From JBCDCP01 sp039181495 (lineage in GTDB: Bacteria; Pseudomonadota; Alphaproteobacteria; Rhizobiales; Tepidamorphaceae), in the NCBI GenBank assembly GCA_039181495.1, contig JBCDCP010000008.1, positions 1-40,427 of the forward strand: a stretch of 40,427 nucleotides of DNA. The letters are read 5' to 3'. The notes beneath the pieces are model-generated. The model searched no databases. It was not told where the DNA came from and was given only the letters and a program-made list of their open reading frames with translations. Below, piece by piece: positions 8,392-17,039 of the stretch. Position 1 is the first letter of the stretch; the number at the start of each line of letters is the position of its first letter. Both the position numbers and the translations under genes were made by a program.

Positions 8392-9063
8392 ATGAACATC
8401 ATTCAGACGATTCAACGCCCATCGCTGCATGCAGAACTCGTCGAGCGGCTCCGAAGTCTTGTGATCGAGGACGAGCTGAAGCCAGGCGAGAAGGTCCCAG
8501 AAAAAGCGCTTTGCGAAGCTTTCGGCGTATCCCGCACACCGCTGCGCGAGGCCCTCAAGGTGCTGGCGTCCGAAGGGTTGATCGTGCTGCAGGCCAATCG
8601 TGGCGCGCGGGTCTCCGAAATCACCATCGGGGAACTCGACAAGACCTTTCCGATCATCGCCGCACTGGAGCAGCTTGCCGGAGAGCTGGCTTGCGAAAAG
8701 CTCTCAGACGCGGGGATCGCCAATGTCGAGAAACGCCACAAGGAGATGGTTGCGGCGTATCGCAACAATGACAGGCACGCCTATTTTCAGGCCAATCAGG
8801 CGATCCACAACGCAATCATTGCTGGCGCCGGCAACGACATCCTGGAAACGCATCACCGGCTCCTGGCTTCCCGCGTGCGTCGGGCACGGTTCATGGTCAA
8901 TCTCTCAGACGAACGCTGGGCGGAGGCTATCGCTGAGCATGAGCAGATGATCGCCCTTCTCAAGGCCCGCAATGCGCAAGGCCTCGGGGCACTGCTGAGA
9001 ACCCACATGCTCAATAAACATGCAGCGCACCGCAAAGCACTTGCCTGTGAGGCTGCATCCTAG
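8392..9063 (+). CDS. GntR-family regulator with FCD ligand domain
   Basis: A 223-residue protein with an N-terminal winged helix-turn-helix (residues about 8-75, including GEKVPEKALCEAFGVSRTPLREALKVLASEGL) and an all-helical FCD domain (about 90-215). The FCD metal-binding pattern is partly visible as NQAIHNAI and a later HEQMIALLKA. FCD regulators such as GlcC and LldR bind hydroxy or oxo acids and usually repress or activate adjacent catabolic genes. It begins nine bases after the dehydrogenase stop, so it is co-transcribed with its likely target. The dyad at 5378-5394 is the best candidate operator. The ligand is probably the substrate or product of the dehydrogenase, which is inference. 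Confidence 0.92.
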   Translation: MNIIQTIQRPSLHAELVERLRSLVIEDELKPGEKVPEKALCEAFGVSRTPLREALKVLASEGLIVLQANRGARVSEITIGELDKTFPIIAALEQLAGELACEKLSDAGIANVEKRHKEMVAAYRNNDRHAYFQANQAIHNAIIAGAGNDILETHHRLLASRVRRARFMVNLSDERWAEAIAEHEQMIALLKARNAQGLGALLRTHMLNKHAAHRKALACEAAS

Positions 9064-9100
9064 CGCTCGGCTCAGCAGCCGTAAGAGGCTGCCAAGAGCG
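9064..9100. terminator. Bidirectional terminator-like hairpin
   Basis: Between the convergent gntR-like gene and the AbrB-like gene, GCAGCC (9075-9080) pairs with GGCTGC (9087-9092) around a six-base loop, and CGCTC (9064-9068) pairs with GAGCG (9096-9100) outside an internal loop. There is no clear U-run on either side. Confidence 0.5.
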
Positions 9101-9103
9101 AAA

Positions 9104-10156
9104 TCATTCCGGGTTGTGTCGATTTGGTTTGCCGTGCCCCGCACGACGAAGCACCAGTGGGATCAGGATCGCCAGCAGTAATAGGCGACTGATGTGATGC
9201 GCCGCGACAAAGGCCGGGTTGACCCCGAGCAGCAATGCCATCGCGGCCATCGCTTCCAGACCACCAGGAGCATAGGCAACCATCGACTGGACCAGCGGCA
9301 CATCCAGCACGAATGCTGTGACAAGACACGCGACGGTCGCGATCAATAGTGACACAGCAGTGAAGGCCAGCGCCGCAAGCGCTGCTTTTCGGATTTCCGC
9401 CAAGGCCACGCCAGAAAAACGCGTTCCGATCAGCGTACCCATGACGATGAAGGCCGGGATAGAGATCCAGATCGGGACCAGCCCTGGCAGAGCACTGGTA
9501 AGATGACCGACGGACGAGGCAAGGATCCCGCCCAACAGAAATGCAGCGGGTGCGCGCAACAACCACAGCGCATAAGCCACACAGAAAGCTGCAACGCCTG
9601 TCACGACCAGAATTAGCGGGGTCATCGGTGTGCCATCGGGGATAGCATCAGCCAAGGTGCCCCCTGTGAGCACCACAGCCAGCAACGGAACAGCCAACGT
9701 CAGCACCAAGACCCGCGTTGACTGGATGACGGAGACGGCCATCACATCGACCTTTGAGATGGATGTGCTCAGGCCGAGAACAAAACTAAGGTGTCCCGGC
9801 GCCGCACCCAAAACAGCCGTCACACGGTTATAGCCAAATCCACGCTCGAGCATCATTGCGCCAACAGCCATGATTGCGATCATGGCAATGAACAGGATCA
9901 GGATTGATGCTGGCCACTGCATTACTGTTGCCACCATCTCTGGCGTCACGGATGCGCCAATCGTCATACCGACAACGATGAAGCATGCATTGCGCAGCGT
10001 GGTCGGGATCGCGAGCTTCAGTCCCGCAAGTGACCCCAGGGTCACACTGAGCGCCGGGCCTGTAAGCCAAGGGGCGGGAAATGAAAGCCCACTGCCGATC
10101 GTGGCCCCGGCCATGCCAATCAGAAGAGCCAGCGCAACAGGCCGCCACTGTGCCAT
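9104..10156 (-). CDS. AbrB-duplication family membrane protein
   Basis: A 350-residue membrane protein with about ten hydrophobic helices, of the family annotated as membrane AbrB duplication (an AidB/AbrB-named integral membrane family, unrelated in fold to the DNA-binding AbrB). Two similar halves are visible: GATIGSGLSFPAPWLTGPAL ... GMTIGASVTPEM near the N-terminus and LRAPAAFLLGGILASSVGHL ... GTLIGTRFSG in the second half, plus the characteristic MVAYAPGGLEAMAAMA segment. Biochemical role is not established; it may be a regulator or transporter of acids. I start at ATG 10156, two bases after the tctA stop, as the longer frame back to 10288 overlaps tctA and is not family-like. Tight spacing makes it the fourth gene of the tct operon. 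Confidence 0.82.
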   Translation of the reverse strand: MAQWRPVALALLIGMAGATIGSGLSFPAPWLTGPALSVTLGSLAGLKLAIPTTLRNACFIVVGMTIGASVTPEMVATVMQWPASILILFIAMIAIMAVGAMMLERGFGYNRVTAVLGAAPGHLSFVLGLSTSISKVDVMAVSVIQSTRVLVLTLAVPLLAVVLTGGTLADAIPDGTPMTPLILVVTGVAAFCVAYALWLLRAPAAFLLGGILASSVGHLTSALPGLVPIWISIPAFIVMGTLIGTRFSGVALAEIRKAALAALAFTAVSLLIATVACLVTAFVLDVPLVQSMVAYAPGGLEAMAAMALLLGVNPAFVAAHHISRLLLLAILIPLVLRRAGHGKPNRHNPE

Positions 10157-10158
10157 CT

Positions 10159-11700
10159 TCAATCGCCCGAACTGGTGGTCCGTTCGTAGGCGCGGTCTTT
10201 CATCTCCCGGATTTTGCTGGTGATGAACGGAGCAACCAGACACGCTGCCGCAATGAGCAGGATGGTCAGTGTCAGCGGGCGCTCCCACAGGAATGACCAG
10301 CTGTCATTGTTGATCAGCAAGGCCCGGCGCAGATTCTCCTCCATCATACCGCCAAGGATGAAGCCCAGGATCATCGGCGCCATGGGAAAATCGAGAATGC
10401 GCAAGACCACCGCGCAGACCGCGAAGATGACCATCAGCTGAATGTCGAAGGTGTTGAACGAGACGAAATAGACGCCGATCAGCGAGAAGAACAGGATCAG
10501 CGGCAACAGGAACCGCGACGGTATCGCCAGCACCCGGGCGATGTATGGGATCAGCGGCAGGTTGAGGATCAGAAGCACGATGTTGCCGATCCACATCGAA
10601 ACGATGACCGACCAAAACACTTCAGGCTGGTCAATATAGAGCCTCGGGCCGGGCTGGATGCCATAGCCGATCAGCGCGCCAAGCATGATGGCAGTCGTGC
10701 CCGAGCCCGGAATGCCCAATGTCAGGAGCGGCACGAACGAGCCGGTTGCGGCCGCATTGTTCGCCGTTTCTGGTGCCGACAGGCCCCGCACAGAGCCCTT
10801 GCCGAATTCCTTGCCCTTCTCTGCGCCAGCGAGGCGCTGCTCGGTGCCGTAGGCAAGGAAAGAGGCAATGGTCGCACCGGCGCCCGGCAGCACACCGATC
10901 AGAAAGCCGAGGACAGAAGAACGGCCGATAGTCGGCACCATTTCTTTCACTTCTTCCTTGCTCACTGCCATGGAGCCAAGGTTCTGTGATGCCTCCCTTT
11001 CCTTGAGCCGATCGGCATCGCCCTTGGGCTTGAGGATCGCCATCAGTGCTTCGGAAAGCGCGAAAGTGGCCATGACCAGCAGCAGGAACGAAATGCCGTC
11101 GATAAGGTCGATCATGCCGAGGGTAAAACGCGGCACCCCTTGCGTCTGATCGGTGCCGACGGTCGATAGCATCAGGCCAACGACCGTCATCAGAAGCGCC
11201 TTGGCCATATCGCCCTTGCCGGCGAAAGCAGCCACCGCAACGAGGCCAAGCACCATCAGGGCAAAATAATCGGTTGACTGGAACGACAGCGAGACGGCAG
11301 CCAGCGAGGGCGCTGCGAGCAGGAGGAAGAGTGCCGCAATGACGCCGCCCGAGAACGATGAATACGCGGCAATCGCCAACGCCTTTCCGGCCCTACCGCT
11401 CTTGGCCATCGGGTATCCGTCAAAAGAAGTGGCAACCGTGGACGCGACACCGGGTGCATTGATCAGGATCGACGATGTCGACCCGCCAAAGATCGCACCG
11501 TAATAGACCGCCGCCATGAGGATGATCCCGGCTGATGGATCAAGTGTAGCGGCAATCGGAATCATCAACGCAATTGCCGACATGGGTCCAAGCCCCGGCA
11601 ACATGCCGATGAACGTACCCACAAGGCAGCCCATCATCACAAAAAGAAGGTTCTGTATGGAAAGGGCGGTCGTAACGCCGATCAGAATGCCTTCGAGCAT
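10159..11700 (-). CDS. tctA: Tripartite tricarboxylate transporter, large permease (TctA)
   Basis: A 513-residue membrane protein, the standard size for the 12-helix permease of the TTT family, which imports carboxylates with a cation gradient. Signatures are MMGCLVGTFIGMLPGLGPMSAIALMIP near residues 22-48, AVYYGAIFGGSTSSILINAPG near 65-85, the second half GVLPGAGATIASFLAYG and the GIPGSGTTAIMLGALIGYGIQPGP motif. The two PGxGxxxA loops form the ligand gate of TctA proteins. It starts at ATG 11700 with GGAGGG upstream, three bases after the tctB stop. The carried compound cannot be told from sequence. Confidence 0.95.
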   Translation of the reverse strand: MLEGILIGVTTALSIQNLLFVMMGCLVGTFIGMLPGLGPMSAIALMIPIAATLDPSAGIILMAAVYYGAIFGGSTSSILINAPGVASTVATSFDGYPMAKSGRAGKALAIAAYSSFSGGVIAALFLLLAAPSLAAVSLSFQSTDYFALMVLGLVAVAAFAGKGDMAKALLMTVVGLMLSTVGTDQTQGVPRFTLGMIDLIDGISFLLLVMATFALSEALMAILKPKGDADRLKEREASQNLGSMAVSKEEVKEMVPTIGRSSVLGFLIGVLPGAGATIASFLAYGTEQRLAGAEKGKEFGKGSVRGLSAPETANNAAATGSFVPLLTLGIPGSGTTAIMLGALIGYGIQPGPRLYIDQPEVFWSVIVSMWIGNIVLLILNLPLIPYIARVLAIPSRFLLPLILFFSLIGVYFVSFNTFDIQLMVIFAVCAVVLRILDFPMAPMILGFILGGMMEENLRRALLINNDSWSFLWERPLTLTILLIAAACLVAPFITSKIREMKDRAYERTTSSGD

Positions 11701-11703
11701 GGT

Positions 11704-12171
11704 TCAGCCCTCCGCACGAAGGAAGGCGGGCAGCGGCTCGATGAACACGTCGAGACCCTGCGTCATCAGCACCCAGAACAGAATGACCAGCGGCACCGCA
11801 ACGGCGATGAGATAGAGCGGCCGGCGTTCACCAAGCAGCCAGAAGCCGATCATCAAGAACAGTGAGGTGGATGCGATGAAGCCCAACGGCCGGATCGTGA
11901 AACCGTAGGCCGACATCAGCACCAGAAACAGCGCCACTTTGATCCAGTCAAAGCCGGTGAAGTCGAGCCGCGCCTTAGACCCGGGAAAAACAATGACGAT
12001 CAAGGATAGTCCGATGCCGAGAACGGAAAGAACCTCGGGCATCGTACGGGCATGAAAGGCCACGTTCTCCTGAAATGGCAACAGGCGTATCTGCTGACTG
12101 AGGATTGCGTAGATGCAGCAAAAAGCGAGCAATAGCAGCCCGCCAATGCGGTCCTTGGTCAGAAAAGCCAT
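11704..12171 (-). CDS. tctB: Tripartite tricarboxylate transporter, small permease (TctB)
   Basis: A 155-residue protein with four predicted membrane helices, the usual form of the TctB subunit, which is poorly conserved except for its topology. The N-terminus RIGGLLLLAFCCIYAILSQQIRLLPF and the GFIASTSLFLMIGFWLLGERR segment near residues 105-125 fit the family. A strong GGGGGAGG site lies ten bases before ATG 12171. Together with tctA and tctC it forms a complete secondary transporter. The 101-base gap to tctC contains a strong hairpin. Confidence 0.92.
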   Translation of the reverse strand: MAFLTKDRIGGLLLLAFCCIYAILSQQIRLLPFQENVAFHARTMPEVLSVLGIGLSLIVIVFPGSKARLDFTGFDWIKVALFLVLMSAYGFTIRPLGFIASTSLFLMIGFWLLGERRPLYLIAVAVPLVILFWVLMTQGLDVFIEPLPAFLRAEG

Positions 12172-12195
12172 GACGATCCTCCCCCTTCAGGCTCG

Positions 12196-12224
12196 GCGCA
12201 CGGGGCGCTGGTCGCCCCGCGCGC
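12196..12224 (-). promoter_or_regulatory. Strong hairpin between tctC and tctB
   Basis: In minus-strand RNA the stem GCGCGCGGGGCG pairs with CGCCCCGUGCGC, giving 12 bp with a single G-U wobble, around an ACCAG loop. The wobble pairs only in the minus-strand transcript, which fits the direction of the tct operon. No clear U-run follows, so partial termination or 3' end protection of tctC mRNA is the likely role. Confidence 0.65.
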
Positions 12225-12272
12225 ATCGTTGTCGAACAGCCATTATCGTGAGTTGGCCGTTTCAAACGCTGA

Positions 12273-13247
12273 TCAGAGAAAGCCAAGCTCTTTCATCAGA
12301 TCGCCGATCTGCTTTTCTTGGGCTTCGAGGAACGTGGTGAACTCGTCACCCTTGTTGAAGATGTCGACCCAGCCGTTGCGATCGCGCACGGTGGCCCAGG
12401 CATCCGTGCCGTACATTTCTTCAAGTGCGGCCTTGTACGCGGTCGCCTGCTCGTCAGAGACCCCGGGAGCGGCAAAGAAGCCGCGCCAATTGACGAAGTC
12501 AGCTCCACCGGCACCGGCTTCATCGCAAGTCGGGGTATCCGGGGACGCATCCAGACGCTCGGTGGCAGTGATGCAAAGGATGCGCACTTCGCCCTGCCGC
12601 GCCAGTTCGATCGCTTCGCCAAAGCCCGTCGACAGGGCCTTGATTTCACCGGAAAGCAGCCCGGCCATGGCCTTACCACCAGCGTCATAGGGAATGTACT
12701 TGACGTCGGTGGGATTGGCACCGGCGGCTTTCATGACGAGTGCAGTCACCAGATGGTCCATGCCGCCGGCAACCGAACCGCCACCGATGGCCACGTTGGT
12801 CGGGTCGGCTGTGTAGGCGGCAAGCAGCCCGGCAAAATCGGTGATGTCGGAATCGGTGTTGACGACAAACGCTGCATAGTCGCCGATGGTGCCAGCGATT
12901 GGCGTGAGATCGCGGAAGGACTGCGGGAACACACCCTGAAGCGAACGGATGACGATGGGGGTCGAGTTGACCATCAGGACCCCGCCATCGTTGGTTTCAA
13001 TCAGGTGTGCGATCGCCTTTCCGCCGCCGCCGCCTGACATGTTCTCATAGGTAGCGGAGCCGGCCAGACCTGACTTAGTCAGTGCCTCGCCTGTACCGCG
13101 TGCCGTGCCGTCCCAGCCTCCGCCGGCGCCGCCGGGAATGAGAAAGTGGATGCTGTCGACTTTCTGGTGGCCGTCGGCCTGGCCCGGTCCGGCCGCAGCC
13201 AGCACCAATGCCGCGGCACCAAAGGCCGCTGTGATGGTCTTTTTCAT
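12273..13247 (-). CDS. tctC: Tripartite tricarboxylate transporter receptor (TctC/Bug family)
   Basis: A 324-residue periplasmic solute receptor with a Sec signal peptide (MKKTITAAFGAAALVLAAAGPGQA, cleavage near 24). The mature start VDSIHFLIPGGAGGGWDGTARG is the signature Bug/TctC ligand loop; NMSGGGGGKAIAHL and the later GGGSVAGGMDHLVTAL and IPYDAGGKAMAGLLSGEI match the family's two water-bridging loops that hold a carboxylate. It starts at ATG 13247 with GGGAGG eight bases upstream. It leads the operon tctC-tctB-tctA-abrB-like. Gly-rich GGAGGGWD rather than the common GGxxD form places it in the subgroup often seen with citrate/tricarballylate-type systems, but ligand assignment is uncertain. 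Confidence 0.94.
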   Translation of the reverse strand: MKKTITAAFGAAALVLAAAGPGQADGHQKVDSIHFLIPGGAGGGWDGTARGTGEALTKSGLAGSATYENMSGGGGGKAIAHLIETNDGGVLMVNSTPIVIRSLQGVFPQSFRDLTPIAGTIGDYAAFVVNTDSDITDFAGLLAAYTADPTNVAIGGGSVAGGMDHLVTALVMKAAGANPTDVKYIPYDAGGKAMAGLLSGEIKALSTGFGEAIELARQGEVRILCITATERLDASPDTPTCDEAGAGGADFVNWRGFFAAPGVSDEQATAYKAALEEMYGTDAWATVRDRNGWVDIFNKGDEFTTFLEAQEKQIGDLMKELGFL

Positions 13248-13729
13248 GGTTTCCTCCCAAATTTGGTGCCGTTCGTTTGCCGGCTTTTTCGAGCAATTCG
13301 TACCAAGGTGTCGACGAGCTGACAGGCCCGGAACACGAGATGGCGATATTAGGCACTTTCAGAACAGGCGTAACAAGACCATCGCCATCGAAAGCAGAAC
13401 ATCAGACTATGCCACCATAACCGTACCGGTCATCATGTCCCTAAGTGCTATGGCCAGCTTTCTTTGGTTGGCGACGGGCATTCGCGCGCCCGAACGAACG
13501 CTGGTTCGCTACCCAAAGTTGCCACGCACAAATTGGCCACAACGCCCTTTCAGGCTGCCTACGCAGTTCGACCAGTCGCAAGCAGCTGGCTGGCTGAGTA
13601 CCCGCGGTCACATTCTGCCAACCAGCGTTGACGGAGGGTCTTCGGACGCTAAGCTAGTTTGTGCTGAGGGTGTGCTCGCCCGCCCGCAGCATTGAAAAAC
13701 AACAAGCACGACCCAAGGGAGGATACCAT
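13248..13729. other. Divergent promoter region of about 480 bases
   Basis: This gap lies between the start of tctC (minus) and the start of the PQQ dehydrogenase gene (plus). Frames crossing it are antisense extensions without family resemblance. It should hold promoters for both directions. A small dyad, CGAAC-GCTG-GTTCG at 13495-13508, is a possible operator. I see no RNA gene or repeat. Confidence 0.5.
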
Positions 13730-14989
13730 ATGAACAACCGGATTCTGGCCGGTCTGCTGCTAGGCACCATGCTGTCCACGCCAGTGTTGGCCCAGGACAA
13801 TATGGATCGCCTGCAGAACATGCAGCGCACCGACGCGACGTTCACCTTCATTGATCAGGAAGGTGATCGGGCCGACGCGCTGAACGACATTCTTCAGCAT
13901 ATCAACCTGCCCGATGGGTTCGAGATCAGCCTCTATGCTGTTGTGCCCGATGCTCGCTCAATGTCGATGGCGCCCCAGGGAACTGTCCTGTTCGCCGGCA
14001 CGCGGAAAGACAAGGTCTGGTCGATCGTCGACCGCGATCGCGACCGTGTGGCCGATGAGGTCAAGGATTTCGCGCCTTCCGTGACCTTCGACATCCCCAA
14101 CGGCCCCTGTTTCTCGCCTGACGGTTTTCTCTACATCGCTGAGCGCAACCGTGTGCTGGTCTTCCCCGCGGCCGAGTTCTTCTTCGAAAGTCCCGACATC
14201 GCGATCGGCGAGGTTGTGCCACAGGGCGAGCTGATCCCGGTCGATGAAGAGAGCTTCAATCACTCAGCCCGCGTCTGTGACATCGGCCCGGATGGAAAGC
14301 TCTACATCTCACTCGGCCAGCCCCACAACGTCCAGCCGGCGGAGAAGCTCGAACTCTATGACGAGATCGGCATTGGCGGCATCATCCGCATCAACACCGA
14401 CGGATCGGACCGTGAGGTCTTTACCCGCGGCGTGCGCAATTCGGTGGGTCAGGACTTCAACCCGGCGACGGGAGAGCTTTGGTGGACCGACAATCAGGTC
14501 GACGGCATGGGTGACGACATCCCACCGGGCGAACTGAATCGCCAGACCGCGGCAGGCCAGCATTTCGGCTTTCCCTGGACCAACTCACGGGTCGAGATCC
14601 CGGCCTTCAAGAACGTTCCGCGTCCGGAAGGCGTCGAGTTTGTCGAGCCCCAGCTTGAGCTGACCGCTCACGCCGCTGACCTTGGCATGCGCTTCTATCA
14701 CGACAGCAGCTTTCCCGAGCGCTACCATGGCGGCATCTTCTGGGCACAGCATGGGTCTTGGAACCGGACCACCCCGGTTGGTGCGCGTGTTATGTTCACC
14801 GCGCTCGATGAGGAAGGCAATGCGGCAGGCGCTGAGGTCTTTGCCGATGGCTGGCTCAACGACGACACAGGCGAATATCGCGGCCGCCCGATGGACATCG
14901 AGTTCCTGCCCGATGGGTCGATGCTGATATCCGACGACTTTGCCGGCGCAATCTGGCGCATCGCTTACAATCCCGCGCCCGCCGAATGA
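13730..14989 (+). CDS. Secreted PQQ-dependent sugar (sorbosone-type) dehydrogenase
   Basis: A 419-residue periplasmic protein with a Sec signal peptide (MNNRILAGLLLGTMLSTPVLA). The rest is a six-bladed propeller of the glucose/sorbosone dehydrogenase family: LPDGFEISLYAVVPDARSMSMAPQGTVLFAGTR in the first blade, FSPDGFLYIAERNRV, SLGQPHNV, FTRGVRNSVGQDFNPATGELWWTDNQ near the centre, FWAQHGSWNR and GRPMDIEFLPDGSMLISDDFAGAIWRI at the end. The HGSWNR and D-F-x-G-x-IWRI elements are typical of the quinoprotein family, which oxidises sugars or alcohols using PQQ bound in the periplasm. ATG 13730 has AAGGGAGG upstream; the longer frame is not real. Its stop overlaps the next cytochrome c gene by four bases (ATGA), implying a dehydrogenase-cytochrome pair. 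Substrate unknown. Confidence 0.88.
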   Translation: MNNRILAGLLLGTMLSTPVLAQDNMDRLQNMQRTDATFTFIDQEGDRADALNDILQHINLPDGFEISLYAVVPDARSMSMAPQGTVLFAGTRKDKVWSIVDRDRDRVADEVKDFAPSVTFDIPNGPCFSPDGFLYIAERNRVLVFPAAEFFFESPDIAIGEVVPQGELIPVDEESFNHSARVCDIGPDGKLYISLGQPHNVQPAEKLELYDEIGIGGIIRINTDGSDREVFTRGVRNSVGQDFNPATGELWWTDNQVDGMGDDIPPGELNRQTAAGQHFGFPWTNSRVEIPAFKNVPRPEGVEFVEPQLELTAHAADLGMRFYHDSSFPERYHGGIFWAQHGSWNRTTPVGARVMFTALDEEGNAAGAEVFADGWLNDDTGEYRGRPMDIEFLPDGSMLISDDFAGAIWRIAYNPAPAE

Positions 14990-15585
14990 AGCTGGCGCCC
15001 ATGATTGCTCTCGGCGGGCTCATGCTCGCCGGGAGCTTCTTTATGAGTTCATCAGGCCCCGCCGCCGCTGGCGACCCCGCTCAGGGCCGCAAGATCGCCA
15101 ATATGTGCCAAACCTGCCACGGGGTTGATGGCTACGCGCGCGTTCCGATAGCGCCCCATATCGGCGGTGAACCACAGGAATACCTTGAAGCCCAGTTGAT
15201 GGCCTACAAGACTGGCCAGCGCGAGCACGAGATGATGAGCGTCGTCACGGCGAGCCTGTCCGCCCAACAGATTTCCGACGTGGCCGCGTGGTATGCATCA
15301 CATACCGCGGTTGCCACCTTGCCCGACGGCGTTGATGCTGAAGCAGCACCTCAAGGGTGCGTTTCCTGCCATGGCGCCAATGGCATCTCGCAACTTCTCG
15401 ATGCGCCGAACCTGGCAGGCGAGACCAACATCTATATCGATACGCAGCTCAAAGCCTTCAGACGCGGGCATCGCCAGCACGACGTCATGTCGGAAGTGGC
15501 AGAAGGCCTTTCGGATGCCGAAATCCGCCGACTGGCGGACTGGTATTCGGCTATCGAGCTGGAGATCAACAGCCCTCCTGGCTGA
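14986..15585 (+). CDS. Periplasmic dihaem cytochrome c (c4-like)
   Basis: A 199-residue secreted cytochrome with a signal peptide (cleaved near ASG-type site around residue 28, before GDPAQGRK). It has two haem-attachment motifs, CQTCH near residues 41-45 and CVSCH near 124-128, one in each half, so it is a tandem two-domain class I cytochrome like c4. Candidate axial methionines sit in HEMMSVV and HDVMSEV, at equivalent places in the two halves, which supports internal duplication. It is translationally coupled to the upstream PQQ dehydrogenase and is its likely electron acceptor. It converges on pqqE with only 27 bases between. Confidence 0.92.
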   Translation: MKLAPMIALGGLMLAGSFFMSSSGPAAAGDPAQGRKIANMCQTCHGVDGYARVPIAPHIGGEPQEYLEAQLMAYKTGQREHEMMSVVTASLSAQQISDVAAWYASHTAVATLPDGVDAEAAPQGCVSCHGANGISQLLDAPNLAGETNIYIDTQLKAFRRGHRQHDVMSEVAEGLSDAEIRRLADWYSAIELEINSPPG

Positions 15586-15612
15586 TGGTCAATTGCATGC
15601 GATCCGGGCACG

Positions 15613-16749
15613 TCAATCGACCAGTTCCTTGATCTGCGCATCAACGCTTGTCGCAGCTTTCTCCGGGCGCGGCATACGCCGGAAGACCAATGGAGCGTCT
15701 TCAACAGCATGGGCCGCTGCCGCGGCACGGACCTCGGCATTTTTTGGCGAGCGGGAGCAGATCGGGTCGGTCGCCCGCGCATCGCCCGCAAGCGCCAGCG
15801 CCTGGCACCGACATCCGCCCCAATCGATCTCGCGCCGCTCGCAGGACCGACAAAGCTCGGGCATCCAATCGGTCCCGCGGAAAGCGTTGAATGCGGCGCC
15901 GTCATACCAGATCTCCGACAGCGGACGCTCGGTCACCTTGTCGAAGGTCAACTCCGGTATCGTTGTCGCTGCGTGACAGGGCAAGACGGTACCATCGGGC
16001 GAGACGTTGAGCCCGGTCGATCCCCATCCACCCATGCATGCCTTCGGGAAGCGGGAATAATAATCCGGCGGAACGAAGTCGATGAGCATCTGTCCCGCGA
16101 GGCGATCGCGTGCTTCATTGACCGTATCGCGGGCGGCTCGGGCCTGTTCCAGTGTCGGCATGAGCGCGGATCTGTTGACTGCTGCCCAGCCGTGGAACTG
16201 CACACAGGCAACCTCCAGCCGACGCGCCCCCAGCTCTTCGGCCAATTCAATCGTTGCGGTCAGACTGTCGAGGTTCTGGCGGTGCATGACGGCATTCAGC
16301 GTCAGAGGAAAGCCAATCTCTCCGATCCAGGCCGCGACCTGCATCTTGCGCTCGAAGCCTCCCTTGTAGCCGCCAATTCGGTCAGCGATCTCCTTGTTGA
16401 CGCCCTGAACCGAGAGCTGAACATGGTCGAGACCGATTTCGTTGAGTTCTTCAAGCCGGCGCTTGGTCAAACCGACACCCGAGGTAATCAGGTTGGTGTA
16501 GAGCCCGGCTTCTACGGCCGCGTGCACTATCTCTTCGAGATCCCTGCGGGCTGCCGGTTCGCCACCTGAAAGATGCAGCTGCAGAACGCCAATGCCGGCA
16601 GCCTGCTGAAAAGCCTCAGCCCAATCCTCGGCCGACAATTCCAACGCCTTGTTCTGAAGCTCCAGCGGGTTGGAGCAATAGGGACAAGACAGCGGACAAC
16701 GGTGCGTGAGTTCCGCCAGCATCGCGATCGGCGCTTGGGGCGCGGTCAT
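15613..16749 (-). CDS. pqqE: PqqA peptide cyclase PqqE (radical SAM)
   Basis: A 378-residue radical SAM enzyme. The CX3CX2C cluster motif reads RCPLSCPYC with Cys18, Cys22 and Cys25; GGEP follows near residue 66; and the C-terminal SPASM-type cysteines include CMGGWGS, LPCHAA, CRSCERREIDWGGCRC. PqqE joins a Glu and a Tyr side chain of the precursor peptide PqqA by a carbon-carbon bond, the first step of PQQ formation, using PqqD as peptide chaperone. I start at ATG 16749 because it overlaps the pqqD stop (ATGA) and gives the canonical N-terminus MTAPQAPIAMLAELTHRCP. The C-terminal tail after the last cysteines is somewhat long and runs to IKELVD. It is the last gene of pqqABCDE. Confidence 0.97.
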   Translation of the reverse strand: MTAPQAPIAMLAELTHRCPLSCPYCSNPLELQNKALELSAEDWAEAFQQAAGIGVLQLHLSGGEPAARRDLEEIVHAAVEAGLYTNLITSGVGLTKRRLEELNEIGLDHVQLSVQGVNKEIADRIGGYKGGFERKMQVAAWIGEIGFPLTLNAVMHRQNLDSLTATIELAEELGARRLEVACVQFHGWAAVNRSALMPTLEQARAARDTVNEARDRLAGQMLIDFVPPDYYSRFPKACMGGWGSTGLNVSPDGTVLPCHAATTIPELTFDKVTERPLSEIWYDGAAFNAFRGTDWMPELCRSCERREIDWGGCRCQALALAGDARATDPICSRSPKNAEVRAAAAAHAVEDAPLVFRRMPRPEKAATSVDAQIKELVD

Positions 16750-17039
16750 AGCCGGGCCTCTGCCATGCGGCGCTGGATCAGCGAGACAAGAAAACCGCGC
16801 GTGTCCTGGGCAACCTGTTCGGGCGGCGCTGAGTAGGTCTTGCAAAGGCGCGAGACGATCTCAGCAAACGGCGTCTTGCCGTCGGTTTCGCGCAGAACAG
16901 CCGCGCCGATCTCATCCAGCATCATGGCGCGTTCAGGGGCGAGCAGCACCCATCTGTCGCGCACTTTGTCCCAGTGTGTCCGAACCCCGCGCAAAAGCGC
17001 AGGACAGGCCGTGTCAGGCAGGATGTCCTCCGGCGTCAT
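16746..17039 (-). CDS. pqqD: PQQ biosynthesis peptide chaperone PqqD
   Basis: A 97-residue protein of normal size for PqqD, an RRE (RiPP recognition element) domain that binds PqqA and presents it to PqqE. Visible signatures are VRDRWVLLAPERAMMLDEIGAAVL near residues 26-49, then a helix with FAEIVSRLCKTYSAPPEQVAQDTRGFL. It overlaps pqqC upstream and pqqE downstream by four bases each. Confidence 0.96.
   Translation of the reverse strand: MTPEDILPDTACPALLRGVRTHWDKVRDRWVLLAPERAMMLDEIGAAVLRETDGKTPFAEIVSRLCKTYSAPPEQVAQDTRGFLVSLIQRRMAEARL

Noticed and set aside
13495..13508. CGAAC-GCTG-GTTCG dyad in the tctC/PQQ divergent gap
   Set aside because: Five-base arms are expected by chance in this length; noted in the gap entry but not called as an operator.
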